This document shows positions 17,051 to 25,888 of a stretch of DNA of 64,000 bases, one piece after another. A program made the position numbers and the translations under genes. Below the pieces are notes generated by a model. The model was given only the letters and a program-made list of their open reading frames with translations, had not been told where the DNA came from and searched no databases. The DNA is from Anaerolineae bacterium. GTDB lineage: Bacteria; Chloroflexota; Anaerolineae; Aggregatilineales; Phototrophicaceae. How positions within the stretch are numbered: the stretch's first letter is position 1; the number at the start of each line of letters is the position of its first letter. The stretch lies in the NCBI GenBank assembly GCA_023382675.1, contig JAHDWN010000008.1:31232-95231 (forward strand), written 5' to 3'.

Positions 17051-18694
17051 TTACTCAATGCGATAGTTACGCATCAAGCCCAGATCCTCGTGTTCGAGAT
17101 TATGGCAGTGAAACACGTAGAGTCCCGTATCACCGCTAAACCGCATGAGCAGCCTGACCCGTTCTCCCGACATGAGAAGTACAGTATCTTTCCACCCCAC
17201 GTCGACGTAGCCCGCGCTAACGGTCTCCCATCCGTCACGGAAGGCATCATCTATTATGCGATCCAGAATCTGGAACTGAACGCCATGGATGTGCATCGGA
17301 TGCGCCATCTGATCCTCAGTCGTCGCATTGCTGCCACTCATGTTCCCCATATTGTGACCCGGCATATTGCCCATCCCACCCATGCCGTCACTGTTCACGA
17401 CGTTAACGAACTCCCACACCTCAAGCGTATTCGCCCGGACAATTTCATCGTCCGCCACGGCTTCCATCTCGAAGCTGCGCCCGTTGAGCGTCCAACCTTC
17501 GTTGAGCATCGCAATGGCGAATGTGCGCGGCGTCCCCGAATTGACCGCGTCTTCCAGGCTGTAACGCTCGATTGTCGACAAACGCTCAGGGAGCAGCGAA
17601 GTCTCGGTCGATTCCTGAACGACGTTGACCTTTAGCACAGAGTATTCCTCTCCCTGGGGTAAGGTGGTGGATTCCGGCATTGCCATGCCACCCATCATCA
17701 TCCCACCCATCTCAACGCCCCGAAAAGACAGGCTCTTCAAGAGCAGCTGCGCGCCAACGGGCCATTCGCCAAAATCGACCCACAATTCAATGCGCTCACC
17801 AGGACTGAGAGTCACGTAGGGGCGTTCTGTTGGGACTTCCAGTAGTCCACCGTCCGTTCCGATCACTGTCAGAGGCGTACCATCCTCCCAACCGAGCTTC
17901 AACATACGAAAGTTCGACCCATTGAGCAGACGCAAACGATAGGCGCGAGCTTCGACATCAAGCTCGAATTCCGGCTTGCCGTTGACGAGAATATGGTCGC
18001 CGAGAAAACCCATCATCTGGGTCATCATCTGCGTCATCATGCCGCCGGTGATGTAAGCCAGTTGATTGTCGGCATCAAACGAACGATCCTGAAATACGAG
18101 TGGCAGATCATAAGCGCCATCAGGCAACCCGACAGCAGCCTCTTCATCATCACGCACGATAAACAGACCAGCCAGCCCCTTGTAGACCTGGGTCGCGGTT
18201 GCACCATGGGGATGCGGGTGATACCAGTAGGTTCCCGCACGATTGATGACCTCAAATTCATAGGCGTAGGTCTGGCCGGGGGCAATTGCATAACGTGGAT
18301 GAGCATCCATTGCCTCAGGCAACACCAGTCCGTGCCAATGAATGATAGACGCTTCGGGAAGCTCATTGACAAAATGGATGCGCACGCGCTGCCCCCGTCG
18401 GACGCGGAATATAGGGCCCAAATACGAATCGGGGATCGTCTGTAATGCCGCTGCATCACCCTGTAAGACTTCCCCCTGATATGTCCATACCTTCGTTGGA
18501 GTGCCCGGTAGGATCGAGACTTCACGCTCAACTGCACGCAGCCGCACTTCAAGATCAGGGGAGGCATTCGATTGCGCCAAGGCTTTGCTGACGAATGACA
18601 AGCCGGGTGACATGTCACTTGTCGCAGCCCCCACTGCGCCAATGCCCGCAAACTTCAAGAAATCCCTACGACTCAGCCAATGGGACTGTGCCAT
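17051..18694 (-). CDS. Multicopper oxidase (CueO/bilirubin oxidase-like), Tat-exported
   Basis: An exported copper enzyme (547 aa) that couples oxidation of Cu(I), metals or phenols to reduction of O2. The Tat signal SRRDFLKFAG is followed by a hydrophobic stretch and a cleavage-like SKALAQ. Copper ligands appear in order: HWHGLVLP, YWYHPHPHG, HPMHIHG and near the end HCHNLEHEDLGLM, that is, the full T1/T2/T3 set of a three-domain oxidase. Met-rich stretches (MMTQMMTQMMG and GGMMMGGMAM, plus MGGMGNMPGHNMGNM) resemble the copper-binding inserts of CueO-type cuprous oxidases. The ATG at 18694 has GGAG about ten bases upstream; a GTG at 18703 is possible. A copper-island box lies upstream at 18819. 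Confidence 0.93.
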   Translation of the reverse strand: MAQSHWLSRRDFLKFAGIGAVGAATSDMSPGLSFVSKALAQSNASPDLEVRLRAVEREVSILPGTPTKVWTYQGEVLQGDAAALQTIPDSYLGPIFRVRRGQRVRIHFVNELPEASIIHWHGLVLPEAMDAHPRYAIAPGQTYAYEFEVINRAGTYWYHPHPHGATATQVYKGLAGLFIVRDDEEAAVGLPDGAYDLPLVFQDRSFDADNQLAYITGGMMTQMMTQMMGFLGDHILVNGKPEFELDVEARAYRLRLLNGSNFRMLKLGWEDGTPLTVIGTDGGLLEVPTERPYVTLSPGERIELWVDFGEWPVGAQLLLKSLSFRGVEMGGMMMGGMAMPESTTLPQGEEYSVLKVNVVQESTETSLLPERLSTIERYSLEDAVNSGTPRTFAIAMLNEGWTLNGRSFEMEAVADDEIVRANTLEVWEFVNVVNSDGMGGMGNMPGHNMGNMSGSNATTEDQMAHPMHIHGVQFQILDRIIDDAFRDGWETVSAGYVDVGWKDTVLLMSGERVRLLMRFSGDTGLYVFHCHNLEHEDLGLMRNYRIE

Positions 18695-18818
18695 GCTCTT
18701 CACGCTCCATAGTGGTAGATGAACGAATACGTCACATGGCCTTTGAATAGGATAAGGTCTGCTTATCTCTTCTGAGCCTGTTCCTCGTAGAGTAGCGGTT
18801 TTCTCAGATAGCGTGATG

Positions 18819-18830
18819 CGCTATTTGGCG
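18819..18830. promoter_or_regulatory. Copper-island box 2 (multicopper oxidase)
   Basis: CGCTATTTGGCG followed by GG, identical to box 1 over 14 bases. A weaker half-like copy, CAGATAGCG, lies just beside it at 18806-18814. Centre is about 130 bp before the oxidase start. Confidence 0.7.
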
Positions 18831-18859
18831 GGTATTGAACGCCGATTACTCGTGGTTAC

Positions 18860-19936
18860 TCAATCACTTATTGGCGCTTTGGATTGTGTTGTGTTGAGGT
18901 ACAAATCGGGGTCTTTCTGGGATGCGCCCTGGCAAACCGGACAGCAAAAGTAGTACGTTTCACCACGATACGAGATGCTGCTGTAGGCTTGCTGTGATTC
19001 AATCAGTGCGCTGCACACGGGATCACGCACGCGACCACTGGGTTGGTTTTCCGCGCTGGTAGGCAAATAGACCTTGAGAGACGTTCCCTTTCCAGTCTGA
19101 CTTTCAATCGTGAGTGATCCACCCAGGCCTGTTATCCGCTCTTGAATGCCAAGCAGTCCATAATGCTTCTGAAATGCCAGATCGCCCAGATGCGACGGCG
19201 GGCGAAATCCACACCCATCATCCTGTACCTGGAGCGAAACTCCCTGGGGCTGATAGTCCGCATCAATATGGATATGGGTTGCTTTACTGTGACGCACGAT
19301 ATTGCGGAGGGCCTCCTGCACGGCGCGAAACAGGGCTAACTCCTGCGCTTCATCCAGGCGACGCGGATCGCCTTTAGTGGTCAGTTTTATCTTCGCTTCC
19401 GGAATCATCGCGAACTGCATTTCCAGTGCGGGGATCAAGCCCAATTCCTCCAGCGCAGGTGGGCGCAAGCCACCAATTATGTTGCGTAAGCTGGCGACAA
19501 TCTCCACTGCCTGTTCGCGGACAAGTTGAAGCGTTTGTATCGCTCGAACGGGGTTGGTTTCGATCCAGCTCTTTGCCATCTCGATGCCCTGCGTGACGGC
19601 AATCGTTGATTGCACCGCGTCATCGTGCAGTTCGCGGGCAATGCGTTTGCGCTCGTTTTCCTGTCCGTTGGCGAGCTGCTCCGCATATGCGCGGCTTTGT
19701 TCCTGAGCGCGCATGACGTGCCCAACCATACCAGACATTGCCCGGTGCAGTTGGCGAATTTCAGGGATGCCGCCACATTGACGATCAAACGAATCAAGCT
19801 CGCCCTGGCTCAACTGTGCCGCCTGGCGTGAGAGTTTCTGGATAGGCCGAAGCACACGCAGGTAAAACCAGACGTTGCTGGTCAGAAATAAGGCACCACC
19901 GACACAACACAGCTCGAGCAGACTGGCATGAATCAT
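18860..19936 (-). CDS. Histidine kinase with C-terminal YHS metal-binding domain
   Basis: A membrane sensor kinase of 358 residues. One N-terminal membrane segment (about 9-27) leads into a HAMP-like linker, then a HisKA_3 dimerisation helix with the phospho-acceptor in ERKRIARELHDDAVQS (His104). A HATPase domain follows with DDGCGF and GLLGIQERI. After about residue 303 comes a domain not normal for this kinase class: RDPVCSAL, YRGETYYFCCPVC, DPDLYL, which is a YHS domain as found in copper ATPases and metal-storage proteins. This suggests direct copper or metal sensing inside the cell. Its ATG overlaps the response regulator's stop by 4 nt. Confidence 0.92.
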   Translation of the reverse strand: MIHASLLELCCVGGALFLTSNVWFYLRVLRPIQKLSRQAAQLSQGELDSFDRQCGGIPEIRQLHRAMSGMVGHVMRAQEQSRAYAEQLANGQENERKRIARELHDDAVQSTIAVTQGIEMAKSWIETNPVRAIQTLQLVREQAVEIVASLRNIIGGLRPPALEELGLIPALEMQFAMIPEAKIKLTTKGDPRRLDEAQELALFRAVQEALRNIVRHSKATHIHIDADYQPQGVSLQVQDDGCGFRPPSHLGDLAFQKHYGLLGIQERITGLGGSLTIESQTGKGTSLKVYLPTSAENQPSGRVRDPVCSALIESQQAYSSISYRGETYYFCCPVCQGASQKDPDLYLNTTQSKAPISD

Positions 19937-20574
19937 TGCTCGCTGCTCCCTTCCAGAGTGATGAACCCGTGTTGCAAGCCAATGGCAACCGCTTCGGTGC
20001 GGGTCGTCACGCCGAACTTCTGATAGATATTCTTGAGGTGTCCCTGTACCGTGCGATCCGAGATAAAGAGCAGCTTGCCAATCTCCTTATTGGTTCTGCC
20101 TAGTCCAGCGTGAGCCAAGACTTCAAGCTCGCGGTCCGTTAGCCCCTCAATCTGTGCGGACATACCGGTGATATGTTTCTCAGCACGGGCCAAGGTATTG
20201 GCATCGAACGCCTTGCGCCCAATCGCCACCTCAGTCAATGCCTTGTAGAGTTCACTCAATTCCGCAGTCTTGAGGATGAAACCATCGGCACCAGCATCCA
20301 GTAGCGCATGTACATAGGCCGGCTCATCGTAAGCGGTCAAAACCAGGATGCGAATATCAGGGTACTCGTGCCGGATGCGCCGTGTTGCCTCTATGCCGGT
20401 CAGCTCGGGCAAGTGAATATCCATCACGACCACATCCGGTTGCAGCTTTCCGGTCAACTCTATTGCTTCTCGCCCGTTGGTTGCCTCGCCGATGACCTCG
20501 ACGCCAACGCTTTCCAGGTAGAGACGTGTCCCCTGTCGCACAATTTTATGATCTTCTGCCAGCAAGACCTTCAT
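19933..20574 (-). CDS. NarL/LuxR-type response regulator
   Basis: A two-component transcription factor of 213 residues. The receiver domain has the acidic pair AEDH at the start and the phospho-Asp52 in VVVMDIHLP, with conserved Thr (VLTAYDE) and Lys (FILKTAE). The C-terminal LuxR helix-turn-helix is LTDRELEVLAHAGLGRTNKEIG then SDRTVQGHLKNIYQKFGV. It is encoded directly before and overlapping the YHS kinase, its evident partner. Its own promoter carries box CGCCAGATGGCG at 20636, so it is likely autoregulated. It is the best candidate to bind the seven boxes of the island, an inference from co-location. Confidence 0.93.
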   Translation of the reverse strand: MKVLLAEDHKIVRQGTRLYLESVGVEVIGEATNGREAIELTGKLQPDVVVMDIHLPELTGIEATRRIRHEYPDIRILVLTAYDEPAYVHALLDAGADGFILKTAELSELYKALTEVAIGRKAFDANTLARAEKHITGMSAQIEGLTDRELEVLAHAGLGRTNKEIGKLLFISDRTVQGHLKNIYQKFGVTTRTEAVAIGLQHGFITLEGSSEQ

Positions 20575-20635
20575 GATTACGCCCCCGCTTATCTGATTAT
20601 GTTACATCATATCGCTTTGTCTTTATTCAAAGACC

Positions 20636-20647
20636 CGCCAGATGGCG
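20636..20647. promoter_or_regulatory. Copper-island box 4 (response regulator/kinase operon)
   Basis: CGCCAGATGGCG; its complement CGCCATCTGGCG followed by GGG fits the island consensus. Centre is about 67 bp before the response regulator ATG. Confidence 0.7.
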
Positions 20648-20738
20648 TGAACATTTCTAATGCATCAGAACATATCCCCGAATGCCAATTCTGATTGATC
20701 GGGAAATGGGCATACCGAAGAACTAGCACGCCAACATG

Positions 20739-20750
20739 CGCCAAATGGCG
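20739..20750. promoter_or_regulatory. Copper-island box 3 (cytochrome c/selenoprotein operon)
   Basis: CGCCAAATGGCG; its complement is identical to box 6. It shares the divergent intergenic region with box 4, so each of the two divergent promoters has its own box. Confidence 0.7.
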
Positions 20751-20840
20751 TATTGCCGTAGGCGAAGCTCCCAGATAGGCTTTTAGAAGAAGTTTTCATT
20801 GTATTTTAATGCGCTAAGTTTAACGGGATACTCGAAAACA

Positions 20841-21380
20841 GTGGACAACAAATGGAGACTGTCTTGCTGCGCCCTGCCCCTGTTTTTCATAATGTGTATT
20901 TGTTCGACTTTGTTCTTGCTCGCCACTACCAGATCTAACGCCGGGAGGCAAGAAAGTGCGGGAGCAGGCGACCAACAGACGACGCAAATTCAAATACTTG
21001 ATAGACGGTTCACTGATTCGGAGCTGGAACAGGGGCAAACTATTTACACGCAGATTTGTGCTGCCTGCCACGGCATAGATGGCCAGGGACAGTTCCCTGA
21101 AGCGCCGCTCGAACCCGACAGTACCGGGCGGTTCGGCGCGCCGCCTCACAACGAGACCGGGCATAGTTGGCATCACAGCGACGTTTCGCTCATCCGCTAT
21201 GTCACTGAAGGGGGCTTCAGCGACTCAACGCGTTATTACACCATGCCGCCTTTTGGCGAGGCCCTGACTGATGAGCAAATTCAGGTGGTTCTCGCTTATA
21301 TCAAAACCATGTGGACGGACGAGCAGAGGGCAATGCAACGGCAGTTGACCGAAGAAGAGGAAAGCATGTTCTCTAATTAG
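20841..21380 (+). CDS. Membrane-anchored c-type cytochrome
   Basis: A small electron carrier of about 179 residues. An N-terminal hydrophobic segment (CCALPLFFIMCICSTLFLLA) is followed by a single haem c site CAACH (about residues 73-77) in QTIYTQICAACHGIDGQG. The distal Met ligand lies in YYTMPPFGEALTDEQ, the usual cytochrome c class I order. The GTG at 20841 is preferred over an in-frame TTG at 20799, which would add 14 residues before the anchor; neither has a strong ribosome site. It is the first gene after box 3 and is followed 53 nt later by the DUF1573-like selenoprotein candidate. Likely role: electron transfer outside the membrane in copper/redox homeostasis. Confidence 0.85.
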   Translation: MDNKWRLSCCALPLFFIMCICSTLFLLATTRSNAGRQESAGAGDQQTTQIQILDRRFTDSELEQGQTIYTQICAACHGIDGQGQFPEAPLEPDSTGRFGAPPHNETGHSWHHSDVSLIRYVTEGGFSDSTRYYTMPPFGEALTDEQIQVVLAYIKTMWTDEQRAMQRQLTEEEESMFSN

Positions 21381-21433
21381 CGCTTGGGCGAACCGTAGTA
21401 TGATCTCGTAACTGAGTGTCAGAGGAGGATACC

Positions 21434-21922
21434 TTGACCAGATCCAATAAGACGCAACGTGCAAAGGGGCAAGGGCGGCCCGCCTGGCTGATCCCGGCAA
21501 TCATCGTGGGCATCGCGGTGGTCGTGGTTGCTGTCGTAGCAGCAATTACGGGCAATCGGCGCGAGCCGTTTGAACCAGAGATCGCCGGTGCGCCTCGGGC
21601 GGAATTCGATCAAACCAGCATCGATCACGGCTCAATGCGCTTTAACCAGCAAGCCGAGAGTGTGTTTCGCGTACGTAACGTCGGCGACCAACCTCTGACG
21701 ATTCAGGGGGAACCCCGTGTCGAATTAGTGCAGGGCTGTTGACCGCCACGCGCCGTCGTCAGTTCGACGACTATACAGCCCGGTGACGAAGCGACCATTA
21801 CGCTGCGCTTCACCATGCACGAGGGGATGGATGGGCAACACGAGTTCAGGGTGCATGTCCCGACCAATGATCCCACACAACCTGAAATCCCGCTGACCGT
21901 GTTCTCGCTATGGAGCGCATAG
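21434..21922 (+). CDS. DUF1573-like membrane-anchored protein with in-frame UGA (candidate selenoprotein)
   Basis: Read through one TGA at 21740-21742, this frame gives a 162-residue protein. It has a membrane anchor at about 18-38 and an extracytoplasmic beta domain: FDQTSIDHGSMRFNQ, FRVRNVGDQPLTI, VELVQGC-UGA-PPR, then IQPGDEATITLRFTMHEGM and HEFRVHVPTNDP before TAG. The domain pattern is that of DUF1573/Ig-like proteins which, from my recall of related proteins, carry GCCPP where this one has GC-UGA-PP. The UGA would therefore be Sec103 replacing Cys. Coding quality is equally good on both sides of the UGA. The TTG start at 21434 follows GAGGAGG by about five bases. A SECIS-like hairpin follows the UGA. 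Alternatives are a nonsense mutation or sequence error. Confidence 0.72.
21755..21771 (+). promoter_or_regulatory. Candidate bacterial SECIS hairpin
   Basis: Perfect 6-bp stem GTCGTC / GACGAC with loop AGTTC. The loop begins 18 nt after the UGA and has G as its second base, which fits the bacterial SECIS pattern (apical loop roughly 16-37 nt after UGA with a G in its first two bases). Confidence 0.55.
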
Positions 21923-21982
21923 GGATTGACCCAAACAGTGGCGAGACGCCTCTGTCACTAGATCGCTCCTCGTTTACGCAAA

Positions 21983-22014
21983 CATGGCGCACCCTGCTCA
22001 GAAGGTGCGCCATG
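21983..22014. terminator. Hairpin between convergent operons
   Basis: An 11-bp perfect inverted repeat CATGGCGCACC / GGTGCGCCATG with a 10-nt loop, placed between the stop of the plus-strand selenoprotein candidate and the stop of the minus-strand copper ATPase. There is no clear T-run on either side, so it would be an atypical bidirectional terminator. Confidence 0.5.
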
Positions 22015-22042
22015 CTTCCCCGCGTGCTACCACTACCTGGTG

Positions 22043-24130
22043 TTAGCCAGGCTGCGCGGCAAGCTGTGTGCGTCGCAGCAGTTGCGCGTTGATCGCCACG
22101 ATGATCGTGCTCAAGGACATGAAAACCGCGCCAATTGCCGGAGACAGGATGAAGCCAACCGGTGCCAGAATCCCGGCGGCCAGCGGCAGCGCCACCACGT
22201 TGTAGCCGGTCGCCCAGAGCAGGTTCTGGATCATCTTGCGGTAAGTGGCACGGCTGAGTTCAAAGATCTTGACCACATCCAGCGGATTGCTTCTTACCAG
22301 GATGATCCCGGCAGACTCAATCGCCACATCTGTGCCGCTGCCGATGGCGATGCCGATATCAGCACGGGTAAGCGCTGGCGCGTCGTTTACGCCATCGCCG
22401 ACCATTGCCACTTTCTTACCCTGCCGTTGCAGTTCCGACACCTTCTGATCTTTATGCTCCGGCAGCACCTCGGCGAAGACCGTGTCGATGCCTAGTTCAC
22501 GGGCAACTGCGTCTGCAACCTGCTGGCTGTCCCCCGTGAGCATTGCGACTTCAACGCCCATCTCGTGCAACCTCTGAACCGCCTGCTTGCTCTCCTCGCG
22601 CACCACATCCGCCAATGCGAATGCCGCCACGACCTCGTTTTCGACCACCATGTAGACGACGGTCTGGGCGTTGTCATTGGCCTCTTGCCGGAAACGGCTC
22701 GTGTCACCGGCAAGGTCGAGTTCAAGCAGTTCTAGCAAGCGCGGGCCTCCGACGTAGACCGTTTTGCCATCATATGCTGCCTTGATCCCGCGCCCTTTGA
22801 TGGCCTCGAAACTGCTGATCGTCGCAGGCTTCACGCCCGCCGCTTCTGCTTTCTCACGGATGCCGCGTGCAATCGGATGCTCCGAGTCACCCTCGACGGC
22901 CAGCGCCAGCGCCAGGACATCCTCTTCTTGCCACCCCTCGGCAGTGATCATGTTGACGACGCCAAAGCGCCCTTCGGTGAGCGTGCCGGTTTTGTCAAAT
23001 ACGATAGTGTCGATCTGACGGGCTTGCTCCAGCGCGAGGCGATTACGCACCAGGATGCCGTTCCGCGCACCCATCGACGTACTGATGGCGACCACCAGCG
23101 GGATTGCCAAGCCCAACGCATGGGGGCAGGCGATCACCAGCACGGTGACAACGCGCTCTAGAACCTCAAGCTGTAATCCAACCGCTGCTATCCACAGCAC
23201 AGCGGTCAGGGCGGCCACTGCCAGGGCGATATAGAACAGCCAGCCGGCTGCCTTGTCCGCCAGGATCTGCGTGTTTGATTTGCTCCTCTGCGCTTCCTCG
23301 ACCAACCGCATGATACCGGCCAGCGCCGTTTCATCGCCCGTCGCGGACACGCGAATGCGCAAGCTGCCATCCCCGTTGATCGTTCCGCCGATAACCTTGT
23401 CGCCCTCGCTTTTCTCCACAGGCTTCGATTCGCCTGTGATCATCGCCTCGTTGAGGTCCGAGTGCCCTTCGATGATCTCACCATCGGCAGGGACGCTTGC
23501 GCCAGGGCGGATCAGCAGCACATCGCCATTGCGCAACTCGGCGACGCTGACTTCCTCCGTGTTCCCGTTGTCGGTCACGCGCTCCGCCGTGTCCGGCATC
23601 AGCTTTGCCAGCTCGTTGAGCGCGCCCGACGCCTGGCGCACGCTGCGCATCTCCATCCAGTGCCCCAACAGCATGATGTCGATCAGGGTCGCCATCTCCC
23701 AGAAGAACCCGCTGCCCGGTGAGGCGAACAGGGCGAACAGGCTGTAGACAAAGGCGACCGTGATCGCCAGCGAGATGAGCAGCATCATGCCGGGTTTGCG
23801 GTTCTGAACTTCCGGCACCGCCATTTGCAGGAAGGGCACACCGCCATAGAGAAAGATCACAATCGCGAAGCCGGGGCCGATCAGGGTGCTTCCGGGGAAC
23901 TCTGGCATGGAGAAGCCGAACCACTCCTGTATCATGGGGCTGAACAGAAGTACCGGGATCGTGAGGATGAGACTCACCCAGAAGCGATTGCGGAACATGA
24001 TCTCATGCCCGCTGTGATCCACGCCATGTCCCCCGTGTCCTTCGTGACCATGGTGGGTATGATCCATCGACTGCTCATTATGGGCTTCATGCGTATGCGC
24101 ATGTTGCGATGCCATTGCTTCATGTTCCAT
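22043..24130 (-). CDS. copB: CopB-type copper-translocating P-type ATPase
   Basis: An integral-membrane heavy-metal P1B ATPase of 695 residues. The N terminus is a His-rich tail (residues 1-43 with HAHTHEAH and [14 protein letters not shown]) in place of CXXC domains. The membrane metal site is CPH ([15 protein letters not shown]), diagnostic of the CopB group. The actuator TGES, phosphorylation [11 protein letters not shown] site EHPIARG and hinge [10 protein letters not shown] are all present. CopB members export copper from the cytoplasm; some have been assigned Cu(II) preference. It follows the rhodanese lipoprotein by 12 nt and shares box 5 upstream of that gene. Confidence 0.94.
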   Translation of the reverse strand: MEHEAMASQHAHTHEAHNEQSMDHTHHGHEGHGGHGVDHSGHEIMFRNRFWVSLILTIPVLLFSPMIQEWFGFSMPEFPGSTLIGPGFAIVIFLYGGVPFLQMAVPEVQNRKPGMMLLISLAITVAFVYSLFALFASPGSGFFWEMATLIDIMLLGHWMEMRSVRQASGALNELAKLMPDTAERVTDNGNTEEVSVAELRNGDVLLIRPGASVPADGEIIEGHSDLNEAMITGESKPVEKSEGDKVIGGTINGDGSLRIRVSATGDETALAGIMRLVEEAQRSKSNTQILADKAAGWLFYIALAVAALTAVLWIAAVGLQLEVLERVVTVLVIACPHALGLAIPLVVAISTSMGARNGILVRNRLALEQARQIDTIVFDKTGTLTEGRFGVVNMITAEGWQEEDVLALALAVEGDSEHPIARGIREKAEAAGVKPATISSFEAIKGRGIKAAYDGKTVYVGGPRLLELLELDLAGDTSRFRQEANDNAQTVVYMVVENEVVAAFALADVVREESKQAVQRLHEMGVEVAMLTGDSQQVADAVARELGIDTVFAEVLPEHKDQKVSELQRQGKKVAMVGDGVNDAPALTRADIGIAIGSGTDVAIESAGIILVRSNPLDVVKIFELSRATYRKMIQNLLWATGYNVVALPLAAGILAPVGFILSPAIGAVFMSLSTIIVAINAQLLRRTQLAAQPG

Positions 24131-24142
24131 TGTTCATCCTCC

Positions 24143-24574
24143 CTATTGATTATCGACTAGCGTTCGCCCGCTGGATTGCCATGCCCCCATGCCGCCGGGC
24201 ACGTCGTAAACTTGCGTATACCGTAATTCGACCAGGTCGCGTGTCGCCTGCTCACTCATGTTGCCGGAACGGCAGTAGAGGATGATCGGCGCGTTTTTGT
24301 CCGGTAGCGCGCTTGTGAGGGCATCGACGTTGTTATAGGCAATGTTGTAATCCGTCCCCTCAATTTCGCCCTCATATGGAATGTGAACGTTGACCACGGT
24401 ATATGACCTGGTCGTGTCCGCCATCACGTCTGCCAGTTCGTCAATTGACATCGTTTGATAGGCGGCAGTCTGTGCGCTCTCGTCGGGAGTAGCGGTCGGA
24501 CTGGGGGTGTTCGTTGACGAACACGCGCTGGCAAAAATCACGATCCCTACAACCAGAAGTGATAGAACTCGCAT
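24143..24574 (-). CDS. Rhodanese-like lipoprotein
   Basis: A secreted, lipid-anchored single-domain rhodanese of 143 residues. The signal peptide VLSLLVVGIVIFASAC has a lipobox with the acylated Cys at residue 18, followed by a Ser/Thr/Pro-rich spacer. The catalytic loop is CRSGNMSEQA with the active Cys at about residue 101, preceded by the family pattern YTVVNVHIPYEGEIEGT. Rhodanese domains carry sulfane sulfur or sense redox/thiol stress. It is the first gene of the operon with CopB, controlled by box 5, so a role in protecting extracytoplasmic thiols or handling copper/sulfur chemistry is plausible. Confidence 0.88.
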   Translation of the reverse strand: MRVLSLLVVGIVIFASACSSTNTPSPTATPDESAQTAAYQTMSIDELADVMADTTRSYTVVNVHIPYEGEIEGTDYNIAYNNVDALTSALPDKNAPIILYCRSGNMSEQATRDLVELRYTQVYDVPGGMGAWQSSGRTLVDNQ

Positions 24575-24641
24575 GACTGGCCTCCTTCAGAAACTTTATT
24601 GCCGCTGTATTACGATAACTGAGTGCTCAAGAGATAACACC

Positions 24642-24653
24642 AGCTATCTGGCG
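24642..24653. promoter_or_regulatory. Copper-island box 5 (rhodanese/CopB operon)
   Basis: AGCTATCTGGCG, one mismatch to consensus at the first base. Centre is about 73 bp before the rhodanese ATG. Confidence 0.6.
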
Positions 24654-24702
24654 TGTTTCTACTTCTTGGAGGCTCTGTCACAGCCATTTCTTGCGACAAA
24701 TA

Positions 24703-24714
24703 CGCCATTTGGCG
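24703..24714. promoter_or_regulatory. Copper-island box 6 (DUF2085-like operon)
   Basis: CGCCATTTGGCG followed by GGGG, about 55 bp before the membrane-protein ATG. A second inverted repeat, ATCGCT-CTGG-AGCGAT (24723-24738), lies between box and gene. Confidence 0.65.
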
Positions 24715-24762
24715 GGGGATATATCGCTCTGGAGCGATTATCCTTTATATATGTAGGCACGG

Positions 24763-25554
24763 ATGAATGGCGTTCAAGTGATGGACAAACAGCGGAAAGT
24801 ACGCCTTGTTAAAGCAGCCCACTGGACATTTCAACATTGGCTTGCATTGTTCATCATGTTCTTTGGATTGTTTAATTTACTCCCATTTCTTGCACCCGTC
24901 GCAGCAAAGGTCGGATTCACGCAAGCTGCAGATGCGATCTACACCATGTACGCGCCGCTCTGCCATCAGATGGCGCAGCGCTCCTTCTTTTTGTTTGGCG
25001 ATCAATTGATGTACAGCCCGGAGCAACTACCCATCGGTCTGACGACCAATTCGACGGCCAACATGCTGGCACTGAAGGGATTCGACGGGAATGCAATCAT
25101 CGGGTGGAAAGTGGCATGGTCGGATCGCATGGTCTATATGTATGGCGCGACCTGGTTCGCTGCTGTGATCTACGCTGTCGCGTCACGGCATCGTCGTGTG
25201 AAACGGCTTTCCATCGGCCTGTTCATCCTGCTCATGCTGCCGATGGCTGTAGATGGCATCACGCACCTGCTCAGCGACCTGAGCGCTGGCGGCCTCTTTG
25301 CGGGTTTTCGCTATACAAATGATTGGCTCGTAGACCTAACCGCGAATACCTTACCGACGTGGTTCTATGCTGGCGATGGATTGGGATCGTTTAACGCCTG
25401 GATGCGTCTGGTCTCCGGGCTTGGCTTCGGTATCGCCCTCGTCTGGACAATTTTCCCGCTGCTTGAGCAAGAGATGCACCGCAGTGGTCAAATACTCGCT
25501 GCGAAACTTCGACACCACAATGAAAATCAAGTGATTGTCTCACACCCATTGTGA
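24763..25554 (+). CDS. DUF2085-like integral membrane protein
   Basis: A polytopic membrane protein of 263 residues with about five hydrophobic segments, for example LALFIMFFGLFNLLPFLAPV and LSIGLFILLMLPMAVDGI. The motif MYAPLCHQMAQRSFFLFG matches the CHQ-containing signature of the DUF2085 family, and GITHLLSD and FRYTNDWLVDLTANTLPTW also fit. The function of the family is unknown. It is placed after box 6 and divergent from the rhodanese/CopB operon, so it belongs to the copper-island regulon. The ATG at 24763 is used; a second ATG at 24781 is possible and neither has a strong ribosome site. Confidence 0.8.
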   Translation: MNGVQVMDKQRKVRLVKAAHWTFQHWLALFIMFFGLFNLLPFLAPVAAKVGFTQAADAIYTMYAPLCHQMAQRSFFLFGDQLMYSPEQLPIGLTTNSTANMLALKGFDGNAIIGWKVAWSDRMVYMYGATWFAAVIYAVASRHRRVKRLSIGLFILLMLPMAVDGITHLLSDLSAGGLFAGFRYTNDWLVDLTANTLPTWFYAGDGLGSFNAWMRLVSGLGFGIALVWTIFPLLEQEMHRSGQILAAKLRHHNENQVIVSHPL

Positions 25555-25572
25555 GTATGAAGAGGTAATCCC

Positions 25573-25794
25573 ATGAAATTGCACAAACAACTTCACCGGC
25601 CCGAATTCGACACTATGGCGCTGATATTGGCCGTATGGATTTGCACGTTGCCATTCATTGCACTCGTAGTTGTTCCGATGTTCGGAACCCCGGTTGGGAT
25701 AGGCGTCGCAGTCGCGCTGCTCATCCTGAGCATGGTCGTGTGCTGGGTTCTATGCATTCCGACGGTTGCACGACTATTCAAGCCTAGAAGGTAG
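25573..25794 (+). CDS. Small two-helix membrane protein
   Basis: A 73-residue protein with two hydrophobic segments (about 16-37 and 41-65) and a basic C terminus (ARLFKPRR). AGAGGTAA lies a few bases before the ATG. It follows the DUF2085-like gene by 18 nt and is probably in the same transcript. I do not recognise the family. Confidence 0.7.
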   Translation: MKLHKQLHRPEFDTMALILAVWICTLPFIALVVVPMFGTPVGIGVAVALLILSMVVCWVLCIPTVARLFKPRR

Positions 25795-25888
25795 CGCCTC
25801 GTATAACCCTGTGTATGGAGTCGTCTGCGTTCGCCCTAAAGTGGCCGAAGATGAATCGCCGTACAAAATCCTTGGTGAAGCTGCAAAC

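Noticed and set aside
21740..21742. Treating the TGA as a plain stop giving a 102-residue protein
   Set aside because: The frame continues with clear DUF1573-like sequence for 60 more residues and the stop falls on an expected Cys; a nonsense mutation remains possible and is noted.
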